A stretch of DNA of 64,000 nt from contig NC_081554.1 of assembly GCF_963082655.1 (NCBI RefSeq), positions 46,620,826-46,684,825 of the forward strand. Direction: 5' to 3'. A model generated the notes under the pieces. That model searched no databases. It was not told the origin of the DNA and was given only the letters and a program-made list of their open reading frames with translations. The stretch comes from Stomoxys calcitrans. Taxonomy: Eukaryota; Arthropoda; Insecta; Diptera; Muscidae. Position 1 is the stretch's first letter, and every line of letters starts with the position of its first letter. Both the position numbers and the translations under genes were made by a program. Of this stretch, positions 1-10,440 are shown piece by piece.

Positions 1-225
1 AAATAGTGAGTTGTTGCAGCCGAACCAATGGCAGAGAGCTAAGCAACAAAAAAAATTAGAGTTATTTTTTGCATATTAAATTCTGTCAAAAGAGGGGAAA
101 AATTAAATTTCATGTATATTAAAGTAATTACCAAAAGACTCTCTTCTATGCTATGCTAACACTGGTACTCGGCCTAGGACCAGCTTTTTTCGTCAAAAAA
201 TTTAAATTATGTATTTTCCCCAGAG
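1..225. other. AT-rich DNA, nothing recognised
   Basis: No feature is recognised in this stretch. It is AT-rich with A and T runs and precedes the endonuclease remnant that starts near 226. It could be older LINE sequence decayed beyond recognition. Confidence 0.4.
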
Positions 226-530
226 TTGTCAACTTCGGACGCAACAGTGATGAGACAGAGAGACGGTGGAGCATACCTTGCATCACTTTATGTGCCTTTC
301 GACTCTTCGACACCGCCACCTACGTCGGAGCTGGAACGAATAGTGAGGAAAGCAAGACAGACAAAAAATGAGGCACTTATAGGATGCAATGCGAACTCTC
401 ACCACATTTCGTGGGATAGTACCAACATTAATAAGCGGGGCCAAGCCCTGGCTGAATTCTTAAATACTAACGACTTAAGAACACTTAACATGGATAACAC
501 CGCTACTTTTATTAATAGGGAGGAGGTTTT
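226..530 (+). pseudogene. LOA/R1-like LINE endonuclease fragment (LOA1, part 1)
   Basis: This is the amino half of an apurinic-type endonuclease domain from a non-LTR retrotransposon, the enzyme that nicks target DNA for reverse transcription. The frame contains GGAYLASLYVPFDSS, then ALIGCNANSHHISWDS, which matches the family block IGCDANxHHxxWxS, followed by NINKRGQALAEFL. The usual Asp of that block reads Asn here, so the catalytic site looks altered. No ATG starts the frame, so the element is 5' truncated or decayed. The frame stops where a SINE enters at 531 and resumes with DVTIFS at 861, after the 10-bp target duplication. Family assignment rests on motif recognition; the exact clade (LOA, R1 or I group) is inferred. 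Confidence 0.7.
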
Positions 531-850
531 GCAAATGCAAATTTGCCCATGAACATTCCATTAAGAAACTGGGGCAAACTTCTCAAAAATCAATGAGTGC
601 TGTCCGATTCACGCTTTAAGCTCAATGATAGGGGACCTTCTTTTTATTGCCGAGTCCGAACGGCGTGCCGCAGAGCGACACCTCTTTGGGGAGAAGTTTT
701 TACATGGCAAATTACCTCACAAATATCGCCAGCATTAGGAGGGGATAACCATCGCTGAAAAATGTTCTGATGTCCCTGCCAGGATTCGAACCCAGGCGTT
801 CAGCATCATAGGCGGACATGCTAACCTTTGCGCTACGGTGGCCACTGGGC
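531..850 (-). mobile_element. tRNA-derived SINE, copy S1
   Basis: A 320-bp SINE on the minus strand. Its head reads GTAGCGCAAAGGTTAGCATG (box A-like) and, about 35 bp on, GGTTCGAATCC, a perfect box B for RNA polymerase III. The tRNA-like head is followed by a unique body and a tail ending in TGGAATGTTCATGGGCA. It sits between perfect 10-bp direct repeats AGGAGGTTTT at 521-530 and 851-860, the expected LINE-mediated target duplication. It interrupts a LINE endonuclease frame that reads through once the SINE is removed. At least five further copies lie in this window. It is not a tRNA gene: there is no clover-leaf with an anticodon arm, and the body is non-tRNA. Confidence 0.85.
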
Positions 851-1710
851 AGGAGGTTTTAGATGTGACAATATTTTCGGAAAATCTATTCGATGAGGTT
901 CAGAATTGGAGGGTCTCCATCTCTCCCATCTACATCGAGCATTTCTTGTCAGACTATCGCCACATTAGGTTTAGAATAGCACGGCCAACGCCGAATCCGA
1001 CAAGCTTTAGTAGAAAGTTCGAAACCAACTGGCCATAATTCGGAAGACTACTCAGAAGAAGACTTGGACAAGATAATTTAGATTGTCCAAGCATAGAAGA
1101 CATTGACGACAATGTTAACAGGATTACTACCGCACTAGTGGAGTCTTTTGAAGATAGTTGTTCTCTTCGAGAAAGGAAATCAGCCCAAGATAAACCCTGG
1201 ATGACCGGGGAGATTCGTAAAATTGGAAAAGAGGTCCGCAGACTTTTTTACAAAGCAAGCCGTAAAAATACGGAAATATATTGGAATGCGTATTACACAC
1301 GGCTCAAGCAATACAATAAGATTGCCAGAGCGGTAAAGTGTGCCTCCTGGAAGTTTTTCTGCCAACAGGTCGATAGCGTTAATGATGCCGCCAAGATGAA
1401 AAAGTTGCTCTTTAAAACCCATATCCAAACTGGAACTTTAGTAGACAACATGAATGTGAGAGCAGAGACAACGGAGAATCTTTTGATGTAAACACATTTG
1501 GCCCAGGATACGACGGGGGGTTGATCGAAGGCTTATCATAACGTTTCTTTCAAAATCCATGTCCAAACTGAAACGTTTGAAGACGACATGGATGTGAGAG
1601 CAGACACTATAGAGAACTTGTTGAGGCTTTCGATGAAAACCCATTTTCCACACGTTACGACGAGACTCACGGAGATAACGGAATCTTGGAATAATGATGT
1701 AAATCGAAAG
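851..1710 (+). pseudogene. LOA/R1-like LINE, endonuclease end and linker (LOA1, part 2)
   Basis: This continues the interrupted LINE. EVLDVTIFSENL, then NWRVS and SDYRHIRF match the end of the endonuclease domain, where the SDH-type motif reads SDYRHI, so the catalytic His is displaced or lost. From 1138 to 1490 a frame of about 117 codons contains KPWMTGEIRKIGKEVRRLFYKA, the linker between endonuclease and reverse transcriptase (RT). Stops near 1038 and 1490 and a 138-bp internal duplication break it. The next segment lies beyond SINE S2. Confidence 0.65.
1405..1680 (+). repeat. 138-bp imperfect tandem duplication inside LOA1
   Basis: The block with ATATCCAAACTGG at 1421 recurs with ATGTCCAAACTGA at 1559, an offset of 138 bp. 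Both copies carry GAATGTGAGAGCAGA / GGATGTGAGAGCAGA, and both resume a CACATTT/CCATTTTCCACACG stretch. The second copy keeps a frame that the first loses to a stop. 138 is a multiple of 3, so the duplication itself would have been frame-neutral. Confidence 0.7.
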
Positions 1711-2991
1711 AATCAAGGCCACCGTAGCGCTGAGGTTAGCATGTCCTCCTATGACGCTGAACGCCTGGGTTCGAATCATGGCGAGATCATCAGAAAAAAT
1801 TTTCAGCGGTGGTTTTCCCCTGTTAATGCTGACATTTGTGAGGTACTATGCCATGTAAAACTTCTCTCCAAAGAGGTGTTGCACTGCGGCTCGCCGTTCG
1901 GACTCGGTTATAACAAGTAAAAGCGTGCTAAGTTCGGCCGGGCCGAATCTTAAATACCCTCCACCATGGATCGCATTTGCCGAGTTCTTCTCCCGGCATC
2001 TCTTCTTAGGCAAAAAATGATATAAGAAATGATTTGCTCTGCTATTATTATATTATTACATGTTGGAGACCTGTGTAAAATGTCAGCCAATTCCAATAAG
2101 AATTGCGCCCTTTGGGGGCTCGAGAAGTAAAATAGAGGGATCGATTTATATGGTAGCTGTATCGGGCTATAGACCGATTCAGATCATAATAAACACGTAT
2201 GTTGATGGTCATGAGAGGATTCGTAGTACATAATTTCAGGCAAATCGGATAATAATTGGACCTCTAGAGGCTCAAGAAGTCAAGATCCCAGATCGGTTTA
2301 TATGGCCGCTATATCAGGTTATGGACCGATTTGAATCATTCCTGGTATAGTTGTTGAACATCATAACAAAGCACGTCGTGCACAATTTCATTCCAATCGG
2401 ATAAGAATTGCGCACTCTAGAGGCTCAAGAAATCAAGACCCAAGATCGGTTGATATGGCAGCTATATCAGGTTATGGACCGATTTGATCCATACTTGACA
2501 CAGTTGTTGGATATCATAACAAAACACGTCGTGCAAAATTTCATTCCAATCGGATAAGAATTGCGCACTCTAGAGGCTCAAGAATTCAAGACCCAAGATC
2601 GGTTTATATGACAGCTATATCAAAACATGGACCGACATGACCCATTTACAATACCATCTGACCTACACTAATTAGAAGTATTTGTGCAAATTTCAAGCGG
2701 CTAGCTTTACTCCTTCGGAAGTTAGCGTGCTTTCGACAGACAGACGGGCGGACGGACGGACGGACAGTCGGACGGACATGGCTAGATCGACATAAAATGT
2801 CGCGACGATCAAGAATATATATACTTTATGGGGTCTCAGACGAATATTTCGAGTAGTTACAAACAGAATCCACCATCTTATGGTGGAAGGTATAAAAGGA
2901 GGTCCCTTATCATTGAGCTTAAACTTGAATCGGACTGCAAGTTTGCCTCTGTTCCTTAGTGGAATGTTCATGGGCAAAATTTGCAGTTTGC
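1711..2991 (+). mobile_element. tRNA-derived SINE copy S2, split by a DINE
   Basis: A plus-strand copy of the same SINE. The tRNA-like head (GTAGCGCTGAGGTTAGCATG and GGTTCGAATC) and body run to 1913 at GGACTCGGTTATAA. A DINE-1-like element then intervenes, and the SINE resumes near 2895 at AAAGGAGGTCCCTTATC and ends with GGAATGTTCATGGGCAAA. Flanking near-repeats AATCGAAAG (1702-1710) and AATCGAAGG (2992-3000) look like the target duplication. The SINE lies in the linker of LOA1, so insertion order is LINE, then SINE, then DINE. Confidence 0.8.
1914..2894 (-). mobile_element. DINE-1/INE-1-like Helentron, family A copy A1
   Basis: A non-autonomous DINE-1-type element of about 980 bp, minus by the Drosophila INE-1 convention (5' end at 2894). 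Its 3' terminus reads CAAGTAAAAGCG on the plus strand, then the perfect palindrome TTCGGCCGGGCCGAA at 1933-1947, then subterminal TACCCTCCACCATGG. The core holds about 153-bp units with GGTTTATATGGCAGCTATATC. The 5' part carries the (GTCY)n microsatellite near 2745-2780, GGCTAGATCGACAT and AAGAATATATATACTTTATG, and closes with GGTGGAAGGTATA. It sits inside SINE S2 with TT at the junction, as expected for Helentrons. Confidence 0.85.
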
Positions 2992-3000
2992 AATCGAAGG

Positions 3001-3903
3001 TTTATCATTAAAGAATTTGAAGGTGAAGAGCTTCAAACCATTTAATTCTCCCGGTCATCATGAAATACTTCCGGCATTACCACAAAAGGAGGCCGACTAT
3101 CTGGCGCCTCATCTGGCCACTATTTTCACAGCGTGCTTAAGACGTGCATATACTCCGAAAGCCTGGCAGGAGGCAATGGTGGTATTTATACCCAAGTCCG
3201 GCGAGGCAACTAATGCGACACCAAAAGGCCTTGGTCTGTAAGCCTAACGTCCTTTCTACTCAAAACTATGGAACGTATTGTGGACACTATGATAAAAAGT
3301 AAGGCATCCAGCGAACTGCTAAAATATACACAGCATGCCTATGTCAAGGGATGGTCGGTGGAGACCGCCCTATACGAGGTTGTGCATAAAATAGAAGAAT
3401 CTTTCCTTACCAAGACGTACATATTGGCGGTTTGCATTGACATCGAAGGGGCGTTTAACAATGTGCGGACCGACGCATTGATCCAATTCTTAGACCACTA
3501 CCGAGTGGACCGGGTTCTTAGAGACTGCATAAACCATATGCTAGGGGACAGGTGGATAGATTGCGGGTCCCATTATATGGATATAAGGGAGAAAGTGGCA
3601 CTAGGCACGCCACACGAGTGCATTTTATCGCCACTCCTATGGGTGACCACCATAAATGACCTATTACGGATGCTGACTGAGGAGGGTTTTGAACCCGTGT
3701 GCTACGCAGGCGATGTTGTAATACTTCTAGGGGTAAAGATCCGAACCAGCTATGCAGATGGGACGAAAAGGTCTTACATATGGCATGTGACTGGGTTAGA
3801 CCCACGTGTCTCAATGTTTACCCAGAAAAGACTGAAATATGACTGTTCACGAGGAAGACGAAGGTGGGCTGATTTGACGCACCTCGTTTCCTTAATAAAA
3901 TGA
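3001..3903 (+). pseudogene. LOA/R1-like LINE reverse transcriptase, first part (LOA1, part 3)
   Basis: This is RT domain sequence. EADYLAPHLATIFTACL and AWQEAMVVFIPKSGE match the amino end; after a stop near 3240 the frame from 3268 carries MERIVD, then ILAVCIDIEGAFNNVRTD (motif A, catalytic Asp present), GTPHECILSPLLW (motif B, with the usual QGG degraded to HEC), and CYAGDVVILL (motif C). Motif C normally reads YADD; here the first Asp is Gly (3703-3714). After about 3760 the frame degrades. Part of the segment is repeated downstream. Confidence 0.75.
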
Positions 3904-4300
3904 GTTTGATATCTGACAAGTTCAAATACTTAAGAGTGATCTTGGATAGGAAACTTAATTAGAGCTCTACACTCTTTGGGTGATCACCATGAATAACCGA
4001 TTACGGATGCTGATTGAGGAGGGATTTTAACCCGTCTGCTATGCAGCAATGTTAGAATACTTCTTAGGGGTAAGGATCCGAACCAGCTATGCAGAAGGGC
4101 CGTAAAGGTCTTAGATATGGCATTTGATTGGGCTAGACCCAGAGATCTTAATGTTAACCCAGAGAAGACTGAAATATGCCTGTTCACGAAGAAGACGAAG
4201 GTGGGCAAATTTGACGCACCACATTTCCTTAACGAAACGATTTCCATATCTGACAAAGTCAAAAACTGAGGACTGAACTTGTATAGGAATTTAATTGGAA
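3640..4300 (+). repeat. 337-bp imperfect direct duplication of the LOA1 RT region
   Basis: GGGTGACCACCATAAATGAC at 3641 recurs as GGGTGATCACCATGAATAAC at 3978. The two stretches then run in parallel through the motif C region, the AGAAAAGACTGAAATATG block and the GACGAAGGTGGGC block for roughly 320 bp. The second copy has lost the YxGD region to a small deletion. It could be a local tandem duplication or two nested copies of one family; the constant offset favours the former. Confidence 0.7.
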
Positions 4301-4735
4301 GTGTCACATTCAGGAGCGTACTGGGAAAACTCAAAGATGTTTGGCACTATGTAGACGGGCCGTAGTCTCGAAATGGGTCCCGAATCCGAGGATAGTCTAC
4401 TGGCTTTACAGGAGTGTGATTAGACCAATACTTACTTATGCCTCAGTAGTTTGGTGGACGGCTATGGAGAGAAAGCGCAACATAAGGACCATACAACAGG
4501 TTCAGAGAACATGTTGTCTTGGTATAAGGGGAGCGATGAGGACCACGCCCACTAAGGCACACTAGACTACGAGGATATTCGACTCATTGACATACAGATT
4601 AAGTGTGAGGCAGCCACTGCGGCTATGAGCATACGGCGATAGGAGAATGGATTGAGAATAGGGGCAGCCCATACCATCGCGGTATAATCGAGGCGACGAT
4701 AGGAAACCTGGAAGGAAGGGAAGAGGTTTCCGATC
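3966..4735 (+). pseudogene. LOA/R1-like LINE RT carboxyl end (LOA1, part 4)
   Basis: From 4341 a frame of 74 codons reads KWVPNPRIVYWLYRSVIRPI, then LTYASVVWWTAME and TIQQVQRTCCLGIRGAMRTTP. This is the thumb/connection region after the RT core in R1/LOA-type elements. A near-identical region is present at 22070-22340 in LOA2, which confirms the family. LOA1 breaks off at about 4735 within GAGGTTTCC, exactly where LOA2 continues into RNase H, and is abutted by a minus-strand LINE. Confidence 0.75.
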
Positions 4736-6430
4736 TATCATAAGCTTTCGTCTGACTGGAAGACATATTCCGTGGTTCGGCACTAATTGCCCTAATTGAG
4801 CCGTTATCCTCTCTGCATACTGTGTCTGGATTGTAAACGTCCGTTTGGTGTCCAGTCGTACACCTTGGTATTTCGCGTTCCTTCTAGTTGCTAAGACGAC
4901 GTCAATATTTGTGGGGATGTGTTTCCTAGTGAGCAGTAGTAGCACATTTTTGGCATTGCCAGCTGTTGCCTGTGGGATTCCAACTAATGTCTTCCCGTGA
5001 TGATGACAGCGGCAATGTCGTCTGTGTATGCGACTAGAAATGTCTCCATCTCCATTCTAAGTATTCCATCGTAGCTGTCGTTTCAGAGGTCTGACCCTTG
5101 GGCAACAAGGTTCCAAACTCGGGTATGCATCCTCGGTGAATGTGTAGAAGAGCACCAAGTCTTTCAGATTACTTCTTATGATCCTAATCTGATACTCTGT
5201 CACTTCAAAGTCCACCTCCATTGCCCGCAATACATCCACCCACCTAAGGTTTTAAAAGGCGATCTTGACCTCCAACGTTTTCAAAAGGACGATGGGTCTG
5301 CTAAGAGAGTTCAGCCCATGGTCTGCTTTCACAACCTCAACTACGTGCTTTAGGACACCTATTATCGACTTTTCGGGGGGGGAAACTATGTTGTCGTCTC
5401 GAGAGTCCTCTTTTATTAAACTCTTCAACAGCTTTCCCGCTGTGTCCTGCAATGCTGGACCAGCATACATAGAGGCCTTTAAGACGATGGTGGTTTTGGA
5501 TCACCCTTCTCCTTGCTGATTAAAACCAGCTTTTGTTGTTTTCATGCGTCTGGGAAAATGCCGTCTGACAGACATCTGTTATAGAAGTTCAAAAGCACTT
5601 CTGGTTGTTCTCCGACGATTGGATTGATGACTTTTACTGAGACTACGTCGCTGCCGTGTGCCTTACCGGTTTAAAGGCTACATGCATGGAGTTGGAGTTC
5701 TTCAAGTGTGGGGAGGCAGTGAGTGTGTACGTCCACTCCAATGTTTTGTCGTTTGGTTTCGGATCGTTGTTAGCGAATAAAGTGGGTACAATATTTCGCA
5801 TTGTTTTATCATCCATCTCTATATTCGGACTTTTCATTCCAAGAGTTTTCATTACGACTTTGTATCCAAGTCCCCAGGGGCCCATTTCCCCTTCTTGCTT
5901 TTGGTAATATCACTCTGAGCACCTGTTTGTCCTTCTTATATTGGCTATGATTCTTCTTCTTCTGCAGAGCTATTGCGTTTAGCTTTGTTGTACTTTCGCC
6001 TTTTTCGGATGCAGATCCCGTGTGCCTTTTTGGCTTCCTTATAGTGGATATGCTCTGCTTCTGCGAAGCTACTGCGTTTAGGTCTGGTGTTATTTCGCCT
6101 TTTTCGGACGCAATCCCATTTGTGTTCATCGATTAAGTCATTCCAGCAATTGTACTGCCTGCTCTGTTTGATCTCAGTCCCTTAGTCCTAGGTAATGCCT
6201 CATCACATCCCTTAGCAATTATGGACAAGATACGATTCAATGTTATTGAAGCGTTGCAGCTGGATTCGGATTCCTGCATAGCACAGTGGGAGAAAATCGA
6301 AAAAACTAGTAAAAAATATACCATGTGAGAAGGAGTAGAGATTTCTCTTTTTGAAGTTTGAGACAGTTAGAGCTGAGGTGTTAGTAAATCTCAAGGCGCT
6401 AGGTTGTCACCCCGCTTATCATGGTAACCT
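4736..6430 (-). pseudogene. Second LOA/R1-like LINE, minus strand, ORF1 plus RT remnants
   Basis: Reading from 6430 down: a low-complexity ORF1-like stretch repeats ASEKGExTxxLNAxAxQK (6129-5950). RT pieces follow: LQDTAGKLLKSLIKEDSRDD (about 5450), GLNSLSRPIVLLKTLEVKIAF (about 5300, the motif A region with the usual Asp altered), and VLRAMEVDFEVTEYQIRIIR (about 5220). Then comes an intact YTDD motif C at 5017-5028, in LVAYTDDIAAVIITG, and KYQGVRLDTKRTF near 4860. Several stops and frameshifts separate the pieces, so it is dead. It belongs to a different family from LOA1; R1/LOA-like is the best guess. Confidence 0.6.
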
Positions 6431-6554
6431 GGGTAATTCGAAAAATTGTTCGGGCCAAAACTTCACTTGTGGTCCGATTCTACATTTTTGTTTTTCCTGA
6501 AGAGTGCTCAAAAAGCACTACAAAACCGTCCGCTTAAGGTATACAATACATTCT
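6431..6554. other. Short unassigned spacer
   Basis: About 120 bp between the minus-strand LINE and the DINE that starts around 6555. No terminal signature was seen. Confidence 0.3.
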
Positions 6555-7630
6555 AAGCCATGTCCGTCCGTCTGTCCGTCTGTCCTTCCGTCTGTCCGTC
6601 TGTTCCTCCGTCCGTCCTTTCGTCTGTCTGTCAAAAGCACGCTAACTTTCGAAGGAGTAAAGCTAGCCGCTTCAAATTTGGAACAAATACTTCTTATTAG
6701 TGTGGGTCGATTGGGATTGTAAATAGGTCAAATCGGTCCATGTTTTCATATAGCTGCCATATAAACCGATCTTGGGTCTTGACTTCTTGAGCCTCTAGAG
6801 GGCGCAATTTTTATCCGATTTGATTGAAATTTTGCACGTGGTGTTTTGGTATTTTGGTACTTTCAACAACTGAGCTAAATATGGTTTAAATCGGTCCATG
6901 GTTTGATATAGCTGCCATATAAGCCGATCTTGGGTCTTGACTTCTTGAGCCGCTAGAGGGCGCAATTCTCGTCTGATTTGACTGAAATTTTGCACGTAGT
7001 CTTTTGGTCTCACTTCCAACAACTGTGTTAAGTATGATTTGAATCGGTTCATAATCTGGTAGAGCTGTCAGTTAAACCGATCTGGGGCCTTGACTTCTTG
7101 AGCCAATAGAGCGCGCAATTCTCATCCGATTTGTCTGAAATTTTGCATGAGGTGTTTTATTATAACTTCTAATAACTGTGCTCAGTATGGCGAAAATCAG
7201 TACATAACCTGATATAGCTGCCATATAAACCGATCTGGGATCTGGACTTTTTAGCCTCTAGAGGGCGCAATTCTCATCCGATTTGGCTGAAACTGTGTAC
7301 AACGGCTTATCTATGGTCTTAATCGACCAATAACTTGATACAGCTCCTAAATAAACCTATCTCCCGATTTTGCTTCTTGAGCCCCTACAAGGCGCAATTC
7401 TTATCCGAATGAACTAAAATATTAAAAAAATGACTTCTTCAATGTTCAGCATTCATTTATGGTCCGAATCGGACTATAACTTGATATAGCTCCAATAGCA
7501 TAAAAGTTCTTATTCAATATTCTTTGTTTGCCTAAAAAGAGATACCGCGCATAGAACTCGACAAATTCGATCCATAGTGGAGGGGTCTATATGAGATTCG
7601 GCCCTGCCGAACTTAGCACGCTCTTACTTG
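6555..7630 (+). mobile_element. DINE-1-like Helentron, family A copy A2 (5' truncated)
   Basis: It starts inside the conserved GCCATGTCCGTCC block, so the TATACCC 5' end is missing, and runs through a (GTCY)n microsatellite at 6560-6640, GCACGCTAACTTTCGAAGGAG, and five or so core units with GATATAGCTGCCATATAA. It ends with an imperfect palindrome TTCGGCCCTGCCGAA (7597-7611) and GCTCTTACTTG before TTTT. It is a non-coding, non-autonomous element. Confidence 0.8.
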
Positions 7631-7710
7631 TTTTAACTCCATATGTCCCTATCCTATGAAGGGATTTTTGAAAATACCCAACAAATAAGAATTTTGAAAA
7701 TATGTCCACA

Positions 7711-8241
7711 AATCTTGCCCATGATCATTCTATTGGTTGCCCAAAAAGTAATTGCGGATTTTTCATATAGTCGGCATTGACAAATTTTTTCACAGCTTGT
7801 GACTCTGTTATTGCATTCTTTCTTCCGTCAGTTATCAGCTGTTACTTTTAGCTTGCTTTAGAAAGAAAGTGTAAAAAAAGTATATTTGATTAAAGTTCAT
7901 TCTAAGTTATATAAAAAATGCATTTACTTTCTTTTAAAAAATCCGCAATTACTTTTTGGGCAACCCAATACTAAGGAACAGGGCCAAACTTCTCACATTT
8001 CAATGAGTGCAGTCCGATTCAAGTTTTAGCTCAATGATAAGGAGCCTCCTTTTTAAAGCCGAGTCCGAACGGCGTGCCGCAGAGCGACACCTCTTTGGAG
8101 AGAAGTTTTACGTGGTATAATACCTCACAAATGTTGCCGGCATTAGGAGGGGAAACCACCGCTGATGGTCTCCCCAGGATTCGAACCCAGGTGTTCAGCG
8201 TCATATGCGGACATGCTAACCTCTGTGCTACGGTGGTCTCC
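7711..8241 (-). mobile_element. tRNA-derived SINE copy S3, split by a MITE
   Basis: Minus-strand SINE. The tail (GCCCATGATCATTC) lies at 7717-7730 and is interrupted by MITE 1. The rest runs from 7971 (CTAAGGAACAGGGCC) to the head at about 8241, which contains GGATTCGAACC (box B complement) and a box A-like stretch ending GCTACGGTGG. Joining the flanks at one TA restores the tail seen in S1 and S5, so this is a readable empty site for the MITE. Confidence 0.8.
7733..7968 (+). mobile_element. Mariner-like MITE, 27-bp inverted ends, copy 1
   Basis: A 236-bp non-coding element with ends TTGGTTGCCCAAAAAGTAAT and ATTACTTTTTGGGCAACCCAA, flanked by TA on each side. Inside, GTCGGCATTGACAAATTTTT and CAGCTTGTGACTCTGT are conserved among five copies in this window. 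The TA target and short inverted ends indicate mobilisation by a Tc1/mariner-type transposase; the source element is not present. It is inserted in the tail of SINE S3. Confidence 0.85.
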
Positions 8242-9747
8242 TCCTCCTGATTTGGCAGCCCGCACAATTTTTGGAAATACAGAGGTGACCAATTTTAGGG
8301 GCCTTCCAAAAGGCGCCCGGACAACCTGGGTCCTTGAAATTTGGCACACATACTCGCTTGCACTTCAGCTTTAACTATTTCCATATCTCTATCTATTCTC
8401 ATACGGCATATTTTTTACTAGTTTTTTTCGGTTTTCTCCAACTGTGCGTCACCTCTCGGTGTTGTTGTGAAGCCCTTCCCGGGTCATCGCACTTAGTTAG
8501 TATCCGTTTGTAATCTTCTTCTTTTTGTCAAATTAATATCTTCAAGTTTTTCGGGTGATGGGTTACTAACCCGACGCCACAACCAATCTTTGTATCGTTC
8601 TACAGGTGAACTTATGGTGGTGGGTTCCCAAGATTTGGCCCGGCCGAATCTTGTTTTTTTTTTGACGATATAGGATTATATGTGCATCTGTATCGAACAT
8701 TTGGACTATTGTTCTTACCGAAAATAAATTTGATTTAGCTATCGTATACGTTTACTTTTTGCAAAAATACAAAACTCATAATGTTTGGGTGTTTTTTTTT
8801 TGCCATCCTCAAACTCTTTCCATTTGTTTGGTTGAAAACTTTTAAAATTTGAAAAACTTTTCACTTTTTCCTTCGTTCAACGTTTGCACCATTTAACCCT
8901 TTTCCATATCTTCACCTTGTTAATTTCTTCGAGCCCCAAGTCCTGGCACACACACACACACACTAAGAAAAAAAAAAAACAAGATGAAGTTTCACTATTT
9001 ATCTCTCTTTTGTTTTCTTTGTGTTCGTTTGTTCGGAATGGAATGAAATGTTCCTGACACTTTTAATTGAATTTATTACTATCGATCTAATCGACAAACC
9101 TTTTCTTGGCAAAGAAGCAAAAACACAATTCCCTACCAATACTGGCAGTTGACCATGAGAATTCATGGAGTATGGGCAAATGGGTATGCGTGGTTGAGCT
9201 TAAGAAGTTAAGTTATAAATTTAATTTGTACAAGTTTGGAGAGTGTAAAGTTTCTACGTTATCGTTCGTTTTAGCCACCCACATTCGCAATTTTCTCCAC
9301 CTCTTTTCTTTTTTGTTAAATCGTAAGCAAGTCCTGGGAAATATGGTGGACTGTAGGCGACGAATATGAAGTTCAATACTTTAATACCTTATTGCGATAT
9401 CTGGAGGAAATTTAAAAAGTTGGGGTTTATAATGAACAACAAAGTCATGAAAAGACTTTAGACTTTTGACATTTAAACACTTGCTAAAGGAAATTTGATA
9501 TAGAAAACAGAAGGCAGTGTCAATGCAAGGCAAAGCTTTTAGGAGTCAAACAATACAAAATGGCCCGATGTGCTTCTTTTTACTATGTTTACATATTTTG
9601 AAACGGATTTTATGGCAATGGCTTCTTTTCAGATCTGTTCTACAGGGTAGCTGTGTTACCAAGTTCGGTCTGGTATATCTGTCATACTAGAAATGACAGC
9701 TCATTATGTTATTTACAAGCCACCAAACGCATTTGCTTTTGAGTGTT
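8242..9747. other. Mostly unassigned AT-rich DNA
   Basis: About 1.5 kb in which I recognise no gene. It contains a DINE 3' remnant (8616-8655), a short CA tract near 8949-8962, and a frame of 87 codons at 9106-9369 without recognisable motifs. Mixed pyrimidine runs and lack of repetition inside the window suggest single-copy or very old DNA. Confidence 0.4.
8616..8655 (+). mobile_element. DINE-1 3' end remnant
   Basis: GGTGGTGGGTTCCCAAGATT, followed by the near-palindrome TTTGGCCCGGCCGAA (8634-8648) and TCTTG, is the 3' terminus of a family B DINE with almost nothing upstream of it. Confidence 0.6.
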
Positions 9748-9973
9748 TATACCCTCCACCATAGGCTGGGGGTTAACTAACTTCGTCATTCCGTTTGTGA
9801 CATATCAAAATATTGGTCTGAGAACCCATTCCCCCATATTCTTGATTATCGTAACATTTTAAATCGATCTAGCCAGACTCATGGCCAACTATCTGTCTGT
9901 GGCCAATTTTTGTCGGAATGCATCTAGGTGCATGAAATTTTCCACAAATACTTCTCATTAGTGTAAGTCGGTT
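9748..9973 (+). mobile_element. DINE-1-like family A, 5' fragment A3
   Basis: It begins with TATACCCTCCACCATAGGCTG and continues with CGTCATTCCGTTTGTGAC, ATATTCTTGATTATCGTAAC and AATCGATCTAGCC, the standard DINE 5' block. It breaks off near 9973 after TTAGTGTAAGTCGG, where RTE-like sequence begins. The microsatellite is nearly lost. Confidence 0.7.
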
Positions 9974-10440
9974 CCCACCCGACACGGGATAACTATGAGC
10001 ACCACATAGGGTGGAACTTTGAGCCCCGACTTGTGTGGTGTACATCGTTATCACGGAAAGCTTAGCTGAAAGCTACCGGACACGTCCACAGGTTGCGGAT
10101 AGTAAAAAGTTTCGTTTTTATGCGGAGCAGCTTAAAATGCGGCCGCGGGCAGTCAGCGATTTTCAAAGGGAGAATCTCAGTGGCACTGGCTCTTTATTAA
10201 ATCATAAGTGTCAATGCTACTCGAGATGATAAGTCGAGTTCTTGGCTCCTTCAAATAACCAATGGCCAACATCTGCGTCTGTTCCCAGGCAAGGGACGGC
10301 TAAAGGCGAAAGTCAGATCTTGGAGCAAGCGGCGAAAAATGCATGTGCAACCCCACAAAACCCATGCGGTTGGGGCGCTGGGCCAGTAACCCGCCCCCGG
10401 AAAACTATGAGAACTACTATATGAAACAAAAGAGTAGTAA
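9974..10440 (+). other. RTE-like LINE 5' leader
   Basis: This GC-richer stretch includes GCACCACATAGGGTGGAACT and GACTTGTGTGGTGTACATCG, both matched at 62435-62490 immediately before the second endonuclease. Open frames here (10035-10229 and 10242-10424) have no family resemblance that I recognise. One could be a short leader ORF, but the corresponding stretch in the second copy is largely deleted. Confidence 0.55.

Noticed and set aside
780..845. tRNA gene
   Set aside because: Box A and B are present but the sequence is a SINE head repeated in S2-S5, lacks a proper clover-leaf, and is flanked by a target duplication.
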